The position numbers were made by a program, and so were the translations under genes. From NCBI RefSeq assembly GCF_011761235.1, contig NZ_JAAOYW010000002.1, forward strand, positions 682,001 to 746,000: a stretch of 64,000 bases of DNA. Reading direction: 5' to 3'. The notes beneath the pieces were generated by a model. It worked only from the letters and a program-made list of their open reading frames with translations. It was not told the origin of the DNA and made no database searches. Shown in pieces: positions 24,877-32,628 of this stretch. Source of the DNA: Frigoribacterium faeni (GTDB lineage Bacteria; Actinomycetota; Actinomycetes; Actinomycetales; Microbacteriaceae). Within the stretch, counting starts at the first letter, position 1. The number at the start of each line of letters is the position of its first letter.

Positions 24877-25641
24877 TCAGGCGCGGGCGACGTGCACGTC
24901 GACGCCGGCCTCGCGCAGGGCCTCGAGCTCGTGCGCCGGCGACGCCGCGTCGGTCACGACGTGCGTCATCTCGGCGGTGGGCACGGTGCGGACCGCCGTG
25001 CGGACCCCGAGCTTCGTGTGGTCGGCGAGCACGATCACCTGGTACCCGGCGCGCGCCATCGCCCGGTCGGAGTCGGCGACGGCGAGCGCCGGCGTCGAGA
25101 GCCCGAAGTCGGCGGCGAGGCCGTTGCCCGAGAGGAACGTCTTGTCGGCGTGCAGCCCGCCGAGCATCGCGATGGTCGGGTCGCCGGTCAGGGCGCGGAT
25201 CGAGCCGCGCAGCGAGCCGCCCGTCATGATCACCTCGACGTCGGGCGACGCGACGAACAGCTCGGCCACGGGCAGCGAGTTGGTGACGACCGTGAGGCCG
25301 CTGAAGCCGCCCAGGTTCTCGGCCAGCGCCTCCGTGGTCGTGCCCGGGCCGATCACGAGGGTGTCGCCGTCCTTGACGAGCTCGGCGGCGAGGCGGCCGA
25401 TGGCCGCCTTCTCGCGGGCGGCCTGGCCGAGCTTCTCGAGGTACGGCTGCTCGCGGGACGAGCCCGACGCGACCGCTCCCCCGTGCGTCCGGGTGACGAG
25501 CCCCTCGGCGGCGAGCTGGTCGAGGTCGCGGCGGACGGTGACGACCGACGCGGCGACCCGCTCGGCGGCCGCCGAGATCGAGACGGCGCCGTCGGCGCGG
25601 ATCATCTCGAGGATCAGGTTGCGGCGGTGGGCGGCGATCAC
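24877..25641 (-). CDS. DeoR-family transcriptional regulator (254 aa)
   Basis: N-terminal winged helix with the DeoR recognition pattern SVVTVRRDLDQLAAEGLVTRTHGGA (residues 33-57), then the DeoRC sugar-phosphate sensor domain with the conserved GPGTTTEALAE and VLADHTKLG. Most likely represses the sugar ABC/GH2 operon and is released by a phosphorylated sugar. GTG start is seven bases from TAAGCT, leaderless. Same strand as the operon, 287 bases upstream of the binding protein. Confidence 0.92.
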   Translation of the reverse strand: MIAAHRRNLILEMIRADGAVSISAAAERVAASVVTVRRDLDQLAAEGLVTRTHGGAVASGSSREQPYLEKLGQAAREKAAIGRLAAELVKDGDTLVIGPGTTTEALAENLGGFSGLTVVTNSLPVAELFVASPDVEVIMTGGSLRGSIRALTGDPTIAMLGGLHADKTFLSGNGLAADFGLSTPALAVADSDRAMARAGYQVIVLADHTKLGVRTAVRTVPTAEMTHVVTDAASPAHELEALREAGVDVHVARA

Positions 25642-25816
25642 CCGCCCGAGCTTACGACCCGGCCCGCGCGGGGCTCTGTGCGGGGGGTCTGTGCGGGCCG
25701 TCGCCAGGGTCGGCCGGGGTCGGCCGGTGAGCCGTCACAGATGGTCCCCCACGGCGCGGGGAACAGCCTTTCGCGTCGTCTCGTGGTCGGCGGAAGGGGG
25801 GCTGGGGCCGGGGACA

Positions 25817-25858
25817 CGAGGAGGCGCGGTGCAGGGATGCCTGCACCGCGCCTCCTCG
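25817..25858 (-). terminator. 19-bp perfect terminator hairpin containing inverted 9-mers
   Basis: CGAGGAGGCGCGGTGCAGG (25817-25835), loop GATG, and its complement (25840-25858). Positioned just after the stop of the transglycosylase gene. No T-tract. Confidence 0.8.
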
Positions 25859-25894
25859 GGCCCTCGCCCCGTCGCCCCCGCGACGGGCCGCGGC

Positions 25895-26989
25895 TCAGTA
25901 CCAGTTGACCGACTGGCTGTGCCCCCACGCGCTGCACGGGGTGCCGTAGGCGCGCTTGATGTAGTCGAGGCCCCAGGTGACCTGGGTGGTGGCGTTCGTG
26001 GCCCAGTCGGAGCCGGCGGTGGCCATCTTGCTGCCGGGCAGCGCCTGCGGGATGCCCGTCGCGCCGCTCGGGTTGTAGGCCTTGTAGTTCCAGCCCGATT
26101 CTTTCTGCCAGAGGTTGACGAGGCAGCCGTACTGGTCGCTGCCCCAGCCGTACTTCGACGACGCGAGCTGCTGAGCGGCGGCCTTGGCGGCGGCGGGCGT
26201 GTTCGCGGCGGCCTGCGCCTCGGCGGCCGCGGCGGCGGCGGCCTCGGCGGCGGCCTGGGCCTCCGCTGCGGCCTGTGCCTCGGCGGCGGCCTGCGCGGCG
26301 GCGGCGGCCGCGGCTGCCTGGCGGTCGGCCTCGGCCGCGGCGGCCTGGACGGTCTGCGCCGTCGTCGCGGTCTCGGCCACGCGGGCGGCGAGCGTGTCGG
26401 AGTCGAGCGTCTCGTAGTCGGCGAGCGACGCGACGGAGGTCTCGAGCGCGCTGGCGTCGACCTTGTCCTTCGTCGTGGTGACGACCTGCGACGCGATGTC
26501 GATCGTGGCCTTCGCCTGGGCGTGGCGGAGCGACTCGGCGATCGCGTCCTCGTTCTGCGCCACGGTCTCGGCGTGGGCGGCCGCGACGGCCTCGGCCGAC
26601 GGGGCGCGGTTCGCGAACGCGAAGCCGGTGCCGCCGACGATCGCGACGGCGGCGACGGCGGTCACGCCGACGAGGCGGCGACGGGAGGCGCGACGGCGGC
26701 GGGCGGCGATCTCGCGGCGGGTGAGCGGGGCTGATGCGGTGCGGGTGGCGGCCTCGGCGGTGCCCGTGCTGGCGGTGCCGGTGTCGGCGGTGCGGGCGGC
26801 GGCGGCGCTGCGGGTGTCGTCGGTGCCGGTGCCGATGGTGCGGGCGTCGGCGGTGCTGCGGGTGTCGTCGGTGCCGGTGCCGGTGGTGCGGGCGTCGGCG
26901 CTGCGGGTGTCAGCGGTGCTTCGGGTGTCGTCGGTGCCGGTGCCGGTGGTGCCCTCGGGGGCGGGGGCAGGGGTGTTCTCGGAGGTCAT
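25895..26989 (-). CDS. Membrane-anchored lytic transglycosylase-like protein (364 aa)
   Basis: C-terminal about 85 residues are an SLT/RPF-like lysozyme-fold domain with catalytic Glu in LWQKESGWNYKAYNPSGATGIPQ and the closing WGLDYIKRAYG/AWGHSQSVNWY, as in actinobacterial peptidoglycan transglycosylases. N-terminus is cytosolic with three to four imperfect repeats of TGTGTDDTRSTADART, then a basic segment and TM (about 112-132), a long helical region and an Ala-rich AEAQAAAEAQAA coiled coil spacer across the wall. Single membrane anchor by uncleaved signal is likely. Start ATG 26989; no good SD. Confidence 0.82.
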   Translation of the reverse strand: MTSENTPAPAPEGTTGTGTDDTRSTADTRSADARTTGTGTDDTRSTADARTIGTGTDDTRSAAAARTADTGTASTGTAEAATRTASAPLTRREIAARRRRASRRRLVGVTAVAAVAIVGGTGFAFANRAPSAEAVAAAHAETVAQNEDAIAESLRHAQAKATIDIASQVVTTTKDKVDASALETSVASLADYETLDSDTLAARVAETATTAQTVQAAAAEADRQAAAAAAAAQAAAEAQAAAEAQAAAEAAAAAAAEAQAAANTPAAAKAAAQQLASSKYGWGSDQYGCLVNLWQKESGWNYKAYNPSGATGIPQALPGSKMATAGSDWATNATTQVTWGLDYIKRAYGTPCSAWGHSQSVNWY

Positions 26990-27434
26990 GTGGTCCCATT
27001 GCTCGGCCGACCTGCTCGACACGCCGCGGGCGCGTCGATCGCCTCCGCGCGACGGGGGCGCGGGCACCGCGCGGGGGCACGGTGCGCGACGGCACGGCCG
27101 GGGAGTCGGTCCCGGGGGCTGCTCTCGTGCCTCGCCCTCGGGCGGACGAGACGAGCAGACGGGTGCTGTCGAGGTGACGGGTCGGTGTCGGATCACGCGG
27201 GGCCTGGGGGTCCCGGCGCGTCCGCCAGCGCGTCCGTAGGACACGGACCGGCGCGGGCGAAGTGACGAGTGTGCACGACGCGCCTGGGATTCCGCGCAGA
27301 ATCCCGTGTCGAACGCCTCCGTCCGGTCGCCCGGCGCGTGCCCGGCTGGCCCGACCCGCGCCTCCTCGTCCCCGACCCGCGCCTCCTCGTCCCCGACCCG
27401 CGCCCCCTCGCCCCGCGCCTCCTCGTCCCCTCGT
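26990..27434. other. Long upstream region of the transglycosylase gene, with motif array
   Basis: No convincing ORF. It holds a 22-base tandem array (27356-27425) of CGCGCCTCCTCGTCCCCGAC, three exact copies of the 9-mer in the same orientation plus one altered. The long 5' region may be a leader, but no known riboswitch could be recognised. Confidence 0.5.
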
Positions 27435-27496
27435 GACACCGCCGAGTGAACGAAACACCGCGGCAGTGGGCGGTGTCTCGTTCACTCGGCGGTGTC
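27435..27496. repeat. Intergenic palindrome, family P1, copy 1
   Basis: A 27-bp stem with one mismatch: starts GACACCGCCGAGTGAACG and ends CGTTCACTCGGCGGTGTC, loop GGCAGTGG. Downstream of the DUF1653 gene. Other copies at 41445, 41710 and 53991. Confidence 0.85.
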
Positions 27497-27589
27497 GGGA
27501 CGCACGGGCGCCGACAGGCAGGCGCACTGCGCGTGACGTCAGGGCGCAGCGGCGCGGGCGCAGGTGCAGAGCGCCAGCGACGCGCCGCG

Positions 27590-27859
27590 TCAGGGGCGCT
27601 CGGGCTGCGGGTCCTCGCGGACGAAGCGCGGGCCGTCCCAGCCGTCACGCGTCACGCGCTCGACGAACTGGGCCACGGGACGCACCCAGTGCGAGCGGTC
27701 GCCGTAGAGCGTGCGGTAGAAGACCAGCGCCTCCTCGGTGTCGACGTGGCGGCCGGTGCCGATCACCTCGTAGCGTCCGCCCTTGAAGTGGCGGTAGGTG
27801 CCGGGCGCAGGAGGCGCGGGCTCGGCGGGCAGGTCGGCCGCGGCAGGCGAGGAGGTCAC
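27590..27859 (-). CDS. DUF1653 domain protein (89 aa)
   Basis: Small soluble protein with the DUF1653 core: YRHFKGGRYEVIGTGRHVDTEEALVFYRTLYGD and WVRPVAQFVERV. Function of the family is unknown. GTG start is six bases after TAGCCT, leaderless; it may share a divergent promoter region with the gene at 27917. The Pro/Ala N-terminus carries the 9-mer. Confidence 0.88.
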   Translation of the reverse strand: MTSSPAAADLPAEPAPPAPGTYRHFKGGRYEVIGTGRHVDTEEALVFYRTLYGDRSHWVRPVAQFVERVTRDGWDGPRFVREDPQPERP

Positions 27860-27916
27860 CCTCCCAGGCTAGGCCCGGGGCTGGTCGACGTCGGCGGCGG
27901 CCCCTACGATCGCGGC

Positions 27917-28585
27917 ATGGCACTCCTGCACCAGGCCGAACTCGTCCCGTCGAAGCTCGAGGCCGTCGCGGCCTGGGCGCCCGGCCAGCCCTGGTTCGAG
28001 GGCGATCCCGACCGGCTCGAGAAGGTGGCGGCGTTCCGCCTCGACGACCCGGCGGGCGAGGTCGGCGTCGAGGTGCTGCTCGTGCGCGCGGGCGACGGTC
28101 CGGTGCTGCAGGTGCCGCTGACCTATCGCGGAGCCCCTCTCGCCGGCGCCGACGACCGGCTCGTCGGCACGATGCAGCACTCCGTGCTCGGCGAGCGCTG
28201 GGTCTACGACGGCTGTGGCGACCCCGTCTTCGTCGCGACGACGATCGCGGCCGCGCTCACGGGCGGCGGCCAGGCCGACGAGGTGCTGCAGACCGCCGAC
28301 GGCGAGCGCGTCCCGCACGAGTCGACCACGATCGTCGTGGGCAGCGGCACGGCCGACGCCGTCGTGCCCGACACCGAGGTCGTCGGGGTGCGCCACCTCG
28401 AAGGGGCGTCGGTCGTCGACGCCGGCTCGTGCACGCTCGTGGTCGCGCGCACCGTCGACGAGCACTCCGTCTCGTCGCTGGTCGAGGCCGCAGGAGGCGC
28501 GGCGCACGACACCACGCAGGTGCTGTCCGCGACCTGGCCCGGCCACGACGCCCCCACGACGCTCGCCGTCGTGCTCGTGCACTAG
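27917..28585 (+). CDS. Maltokinase N-terminal cap-like protein (222 aa)
   Basis: Begins MALLHQAELVPSKLEAVAAW and contains VPLTYRGAPLAGADDRLVGTMQHSVLGERWVYDGCGDP, the pattern of the N-terminal cap domain of actinobacterial maltokinases, here as a stand-alone protein without a kinase domain. Cytosolic. ATG six bases after TACGAT. Role unknown; maybe a scaffold in trehalose/glycogen metabolism. Family call from memory of the motif. Confidence 0.75.
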   Translation: MALLHQAELVPSKLEAVAAWAPGQPWFEGDPDRLEKVAAFRLDDPAGEVGVEVLLVRAGDGPVLQVPLTYRGAPLAGADDRLVGTMQHSVLGERWVYDGCGDPVFVATTIAAALTGGGQADEVLQTADGERVPHESTTIVVGSGTADAVVPDTEVVGVRHLEGASVVDAGSCTLVVARTVDEHSVSSLVEAAGGAAHDTTQVLSATWPGHDAPTTLAVVLVH

Positions 28586-28614
28586 TCCGCGCGCAGCCGG
28601 GCACACGGGCACGT

Positions 28615-28688
28615 GTCGAGGGCGGGTGTTCCGGCTCGAGGGCGGGTCGCCGCCGACCCGCCCTCGGCCCGGAACACCCGCCCTCGAC
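28615..28688. repeat. Intergenic palindrome, family P5, copy 1
   Basis: A 35-bp stem with about two mismatches, loop CCGC; each arm itself contains GAGGGCGGGT twice. Between convergent genes. Second copy at 34206-34278. Confidence 0.8.
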
Positions 28689-28752
28689 GAGCGGCACGCG
28701 CGGCCAGCGCACGCTCGACCGGCACGCGGACGCCGAGCGAGCACGGCCCGGA

Positions 28753-28801
28753 CGCGCAGGAGGCGCGGTGCAGGTCCGACCCGCACCGCGCCTCCTGCGC
28801 G
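28753..28801 (-). terminator. 19-bp terminator hairpin containing inverted 9-mers
   Basis: CGCGCAGGAGGCGCGGTGC (28753-28771) with its complement (28783-28801), 11-base loop. Immediately after the stop of the HPS gene. Confidence 0.8.
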
Positions 28802-28815
28802 TTCCCTGGCTCGTG

Positions 28816-29439
28816 CTACTTGATGGCGGCGCGGATCTCGCGGGCGGCGTCGGCGACGTCGTCGGCCCCGTAGATCGCGGCGCCGGCGACGGCGACCTGG
28901 GCGCCCGCGTCCTGCACCGAGCCGACGGTGGCGGCCTTGACGCCGCCCGCGACGGAGAACGGCACGCCCGACGCCTTGCCGGCCTCGAGCAGCGTCTCGA
29001 AGGTGAAGCCGTCCTCGGCCTGCTCGTCGAGGCCCGCGTGCATCTCGACGAACTCGGCGCCGAGGGCGACGACCTCCTTGGCGCGTGCGGCCTTGTCGTG
29101 CACGCCGATCAGGTCGACGACGATGCCCTTGCCGTGGGCCTTGGCGGCCTTGACGGCACCGGCGATGGTGCTGTCGCCGGCGACGCCGAGCACGGTGACG
29201 AGGTCGGCGCCGGCCTTGAAGGCCTCGCCGGCCTCGAGCTCGCCCGCGTCCATCGTCTTCAGGTCGGCGAACACGACCTTGTCGGGGTGCGCCTCCTTGA
29301 TCGCGGTGATGGCGCGGAAGCCCTCGGCCTTGATCAGCGGCGTGCCGAGCTCGATGATGTCGACGCTGGGCGCGGCGGCGGCGGCGAGCTCGAGGGCGGC
29401 CTCGGTGGTCAGGGTGTCCATGGCGAACTGCAGCTTCAT
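28816..29439 (-). CDS. hxlA: 3-hexulose-6-phosphate synthase (207 aa)
   Basis: Condenses formaldehyde with ribulose 5-phosphate in the ribulose monophosphate pathway. Full-length HPS of the OMP-decarboxylase fold: IIELGTPLIKAEG, VFADLKTMDAGELE (catalytic Asp/Lys), VTVLGVAGDSTI, VEMHAGLDEQ and the phosphate-binding SVAGGVK. Cytosolic. ATG has AAGGAG upstream. Preceded on the same strand by the isomerase partner, so the pair forms a formaldehyde assimilation/detoxification module. Confidence 0.93.
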   Translation of the reverse strand: MKLQFAMDTLTTEAALELAAAAAPSVDIIELGTPLIKAEGFRAITAIKEAHPDKVVFADLKTMDAGELEAGEAFKAGADLVTVLGVAGDSTIAGAVKAAKAHGKGIVVDLIGVHDKAARAKEVVALGAEFVEMHAGLDEQAEDGFTFETLLEAGKASGVPFSVAGGVKAATVGSVQDAGAQVAVAGAAIYGADDVADAAREIRAAIK

Positions 29440-29509
29440 GTGGTGCTCCTTCTGTCGGGGTGGTACGTGGGGGGATCGGGCAGGCGCGGGCGCGGCGGGC
29501 GCCGGTCAG

Positions 29510-30136
29510 CTACTCGAGGTTGGCGTGGCGGGGCCACATGTCGTCGGCGCTCTGGCCGGACCGCTGCCAGAGCGCGTGGAACAGCGCGTCGCCGACGAGC
29601 ACGACGACCTGCTCGAAGAGCCCGCCGGCGTACTGCGCCGAGGCGGAGCCCGAGCGGTCGAGCTTCTCGGCGGCGGGCACGACGACGACGGCCGTCGCGA
29701 GCTCGGCGAGGGGCGACGAGGAGGCGGTGGTCACCGCGGCGACGCGCGCCCCGGCGTCGCGGGCGGACTCGGCCGCGCGGACGATGCCGCCCGTCGTGCC
29801 GGACCCGCTCGCGGTCAGCAGCACGTCGCCCTCGCCGATCGCGGGCGCCGTGACCTCGCCGACGACGTGAACGGTCAGGCCGAGGTGCATGAGGCGCATC
29901 GCGGTCATCCGCAGCGCGAGCCCCGAGCGACCGGCGCCGTGCACGAAGACGCGCCCGGCGCCCGACACGAGGTCGGCGACGGCGTCGAGGCCCTCGGGGT
30001 CGGTGTCGGCGACGGCACGGACGGCCGCGTCCACCTCGGAGCGCACGAGGTCGAGCGCCGCGGCGGTCGAGGAGTCGGCGGTCGAGGAGGAGGCGGTGGC
30101 CCCGGGGTCGGGAGCGGTGCTGTCTGCGTCGGGCAT
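29510..30136 (-). CDS. hxlB: 6-phospho-3-hexuloisomerase, SIS domain (208 aa)
   Basis: Converts 3-hexulose 6-phosphate to fructose 6-phosphate. SIS-domain protein with HGAGRSGLALRMTAMRLMHLGLTVHVVGE and SGSGTTGGIVRAAESA, both hallmark PHI segments, and C-terminal QYAGGLFEQVVVLVGDALF. An extra 30-residue Ser/Ala N-terminus is unusual. ATG at 30136 with GGGAG upstream. Transcribed before hxlA with a 70-base gap. Confidence 0.92.
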   Translation of the reverse strand: MPDADSTAPDPGATASSSTADSSTAAALDLVRSEVDAAVRAVADTDPEGLDAVADLVSGAGRVFVHGAGRSGLALRMTAMRLMHLGLTVHVVGEVTAPAIGEGDVLLTASGSGTTGGIVRAAESARDAGARVAAVTTASSSPLAELATAVVVVPAAEKLDRSGSASAQYAGGLFEQVVVLVGDALFHALWQRSGQSADDMWPRHANLE

Positions 30137-30207
30137 GTCTCCCAGCCTGCTCTCGCGCGCCTCCTCGGCCTTGCGCTGATTCCCAGGTCGCCGCCTGCGG
30201 GCTGCTC

Positions 30208-30300
30208 CCTCGTTCAGGAACGCGAGTCCTGATCCGTGCACGGAGCCCGCCTGGAGTCCTGAACGGTGCACGGATCAGGAGGAGGCGCCCGGCCGTTCCT
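30208..30300. repeat. Family P6 palindrome, inverted copy
   Basis: CTCGTTCAGGAACGCGAGTCC ... GTCCTGAACGGTGCACGG ... GTTCCTGAAC resembles the reverse complement of the tandem copies at 46.8-47.2 kb. Here between divergent genes. Confidence 0.6.
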
Positions 30301-30389
30301 GAACGCCGCCGGCACCCTCCGAAGAGAAACTCCACGATTTCTGTCAGGTCTCGTCGATCTGCGACATTCCTGTAGTGAGGGGGGCAGAC

Positions 30390-30935
30390 ATGGACCTGAC
30401 GACGGAGAACGACTCCGATCTCGTGCGACGCACGTCGGGCGGCGACGAGCGCGCGCTGTCGGAGATCTTCGACCGCTGGGCGCCGACGCTGACCCGCTAC
30501 GCCTGGGCGCTCGTGGACAGCCGGATGGACGTCGAGGAGATCGTGCAGGACACGCTCGTCACCCTCTGGCGCCGCTCGGCCGAGATCACCCTGCACGACG
30601 GCTCGCTGCTGCCCTGGCTGCTCGTCGCCTGCCGCAACCACGCGATGAACCTGCGTCGCAAGCGGCAGCGCACCGAGGCCGACGAGCTGCCCGCCGAGCT
30701 GGCCGCCCCCGCCGACGACGACGCCCAGGAGGCGCGCGAGCGGCTGCGCTGGGTCCGTTCCGAGATCGAGGCGCTCAGCCCGGTCGACCAGCAGATCTGC
30801 GAGCTGTGCCTCATCGAGGGCCGCAACTACGCCGAGGCCGCCGCCCTGCTCGGGCTCAGCGTCGGCGCATTGACACAACGGGTCTCCCGCACCCGCACAC
30901 GACTGAGGAAGGCGGTGATCCGCGATGGACGTTGA
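30390..30935 (+). CDS. ECF-type RNA polymerase sigma factor (181 aa)
   Basis: Region 2 (LVRRTSGGDERALSEIFDRWAPTLTRYAWALV...DVEEIVQDTLVTLWRR, residues 10-70) and region 4 (LSPVDQQICELCLIEGRNYAEAAALLGLSVGALTQRVSRTRTRLRKAV, 120-170). ATG 30390 chosen because GAGGGGGG precedes it; an in-frame GTG lies 15 bases upstream. Overlaps the downstream membrane protein by 11 bases, the sigma/anti-sigma arrangement. Confidence 0.92.
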   Translation: MDLTTENDSDLVRRTSGGDERALSEIFDRWAPTLTRYAWALVDSRMDVEEIVQDTLVTLWRRSAEITLHDGSLLPWLLVACRNHAMNLRRKRQRTEADELPAELAAPADDDAQEARERLRWVRSEIEALSPVDQQICELCLIEGRNYAEAAALLGLSVGALTQRVSRTRTRLRKAVIRDGR

Positions 30936-32199
30936 GCCCCCCACCGGAGACGACCTGAACCGCATGCTCGTCTCGATGAAGCAGGACGTGCTGCGCCGCG
31001 CCGCCGCCGAGCCGCCCGCCCGGCGACGCCCGTGGGCCCGCCGCCACCTGGGGCTGACCCTGAGCCTCGTCGCCCTGCTCGGGATCGGGGGCGCAGGAGG
31101 CGCGTTGGCGTTGGTCCTGCCCTCTCCGTTCCAGGCGGCACCGGCCGCCAGCCCGACCCCCACCTCCTCGCCCACGCCCGAGCCCGGCGCCTCCGTCTCG
31201 GCGACGCCGGTGTTCCCGACCGAGCCTCCGGCACAGCCGGCCGAGCCCAGACCTGCCTTCGACGTCGACTGCGATGCGCTCGGCGACCGCATCGGCGTGG
31301 CGTCCCTGGTCTCGGACGTGGGCACGGTCGACCTCGACGCACCCGTGTTGCGCCCCTTGGGCGCCGCCTATCGCCAGGCCGGCGTGCTGAGGTGCTACTT
31401 CGGCCCGGGGGGAGAGTTCTCGACCGGGACGACCCTCGAGATCACGGTGTCCCCGGCCGGGGACCGCGGCCGTGAGTGGATCTCCGGCCTGCGCCAGAGC
31501 GGGCTCGCCGACCTCGGCGTGGGCGACGTCTCGGCGGTGGCCTGCGACGACTCGTCCGCCTGCCGGGCCTCGGTCGTCGTCGGTCCGTGGTGGTTCGAGG
31601 GCACCTCCCAGCCGAGCGGCGGCGTCGAGGCCCCGCCCACCCCGGAGGTGATCCGGCCGGTGCTCGACGCCCTCGCCGCGGAGCTGCGGTCCACGCCGGT
31701 GCCGACGGTGTGGGACGCACCGGCGAGCAGCTGGGACGACACCGAGTGCTCGGACCTCGCCATCGGCGGAGAGGTGAGCCGGCTGCTCACGGGTGGGGTT
31801 CCCGTCGAACGCTCCGACCTGTTCGAGTGGGTGCCCGAGACGGGCATCTGGTCGACGCAGCCGTCGGTCGAGGGCTGCCAGTGGCTGACGGCCCCGGATG
31901 CGGCACTCGAGTCGGAGACGGGGATCCAGGGGGTCAGCGTCATCTGGGCACCCGGAGCGGGCTGGGCTGTCCCCGACGAGGGGGACGGCGCTTCGCCCGT
32001 CGACGTGGCCGGCGCCGACGAGGCCTGGGCCTCGTGCATCGAGGGCGAGGGCATGTCGTGCTCGGTCCACCTCCGTGTCGACGACACGTGGGTGGAGGTG
32101 CAGGGAGGGTTCGGGGTGACGCGCGAGAACCAGCACCTGCTCATCCCGATGGCCGAGGCGGTGCTCGCCGCCCAGGCCGCCGGCTCGGGGCAGGGGTAG
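30925..32199 (+). CDS. Putative membrane anti-sigma or sensor partner of the ECF sigma factor (424 aa)
   Basis: Short cytosolic N-terminus (LNRMLVSMKQDVLRRAAAEPP), one TM helix (about 43-66), a Pro/Ser/Thr linker and a 320-residue extracytoplasmic region with several Cys (CDALGD, RCYFGP, ACDDSSACRA, ECSDLAIG, GCQWL, SCIEGEGMSCS) that may form disulfides. Two repeats of a DUF3558-like lipoprotein domain are possible. No zinc anti-sigma (HxxxCxxC) motif, so the anti-sigma role rests on the 11-base overlap and topology. Confidence 0.7.
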   Translation: MDVEPPTGDDLNRMLVSMKQDVLRRAAAEPPARRRPWARRHLGLTLSLVALLGIGGAGGALALVLPSPFQAAPAASPTPTSSPTPEPGASVSATPVFPTEPPAQPAEPRPAFDVDCDALGDRIGVASLVSDVGTVDLDAPVLRPLGAAYRQAGVLRCYFGPGGEFSTGTTLEITVSPAGDRGREWISGLRQSGLADLGVGDVSAVACDDSSACRASVVVGPWWFEGTSQPSGGVEAPPTPEVIRPVLDALAAELRSTPVPTVWDAPASSWDDTECSDLAIGGEVSRLLTGGVPVERSDLFEWVPETGIWSTQPSVEGCQWLTAPDAALESETGIQGVSVIWAPGAGWAVPDEGDGASPVDVAGADEAWASCIEGEGMSCSVHLRVDDTWVEVQGGFGVTRENQHLLIPMAEAVLAAQAAGSGQG

Positions 32200-32415
32200 C
32201 CCGGGCAGCACACCAGACTCGGTCGGGCGCGGGGGCGCCGGGCCGGGCCGGTCGTCGGGGAGAGGACGACCGGCCGAGGGGGGAGACGCGGGAGCGTCGG
32301 GTCGAGCACGAGGGGCGACGACCCGGCGCTCCCGCCGTCGCGCGCGCTGCGTGCACCTGCCCGTGCCCGTGCCCGTGCCCGCGTTCGTGCTCGAGCCCTG
32401 CATCCGTGCCCGTGC

Positions 32416-32498
32416 CGCAAATGCCGACCGGGCAGGCTGCAACACCGGGAAATCCAAGGGTTCTAGCGGTCGATCAGCGCATATTGTCGGCATTTGCG
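32416..32498. repeat. Compound palindrome, family P4, copy 1
   Basis: Perfect 13-bp outer arms CGCAAATGCCGAC (32416-32428) and complement (32486-32498) around a 57-base centre containing CGATCAGCGCA. Convergent intergenic region. Confidence 0.75.
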
Positions 32499-32528
32499 AC
32501 AGCCACACCTAGCGCATGGCGGGGTCGA

Positions 32529-32611
32529 CGCAAATGCCGACCGGCGACGCCACAACGACGGGAATTCCCCGTGTTGCGGCGCCCGATCAGCGCAACCTGT
32601 CGGCATTTGCG
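32529..32611. repeat. Compound palindrome, family P4, copy 2
   Basis: Same 13-bp arms at 32529-32541 and 32599-32611; centre has a nested palindrome around GGGAATTCCC. Starts 113 bases after copy 1, in the same orientation. Confidence 0.75.
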
Positions 32612-32628
32612 ACGAGCACCCGCGCGGC

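Noticed and set aside
26990-27434. Possible c-di-AMP (ydaO) riboswitch before the transglycosylase gene
   Set aside because: Such riboswitches are common before resuscitation-factor-like genes, but I could not find the conserved core here.
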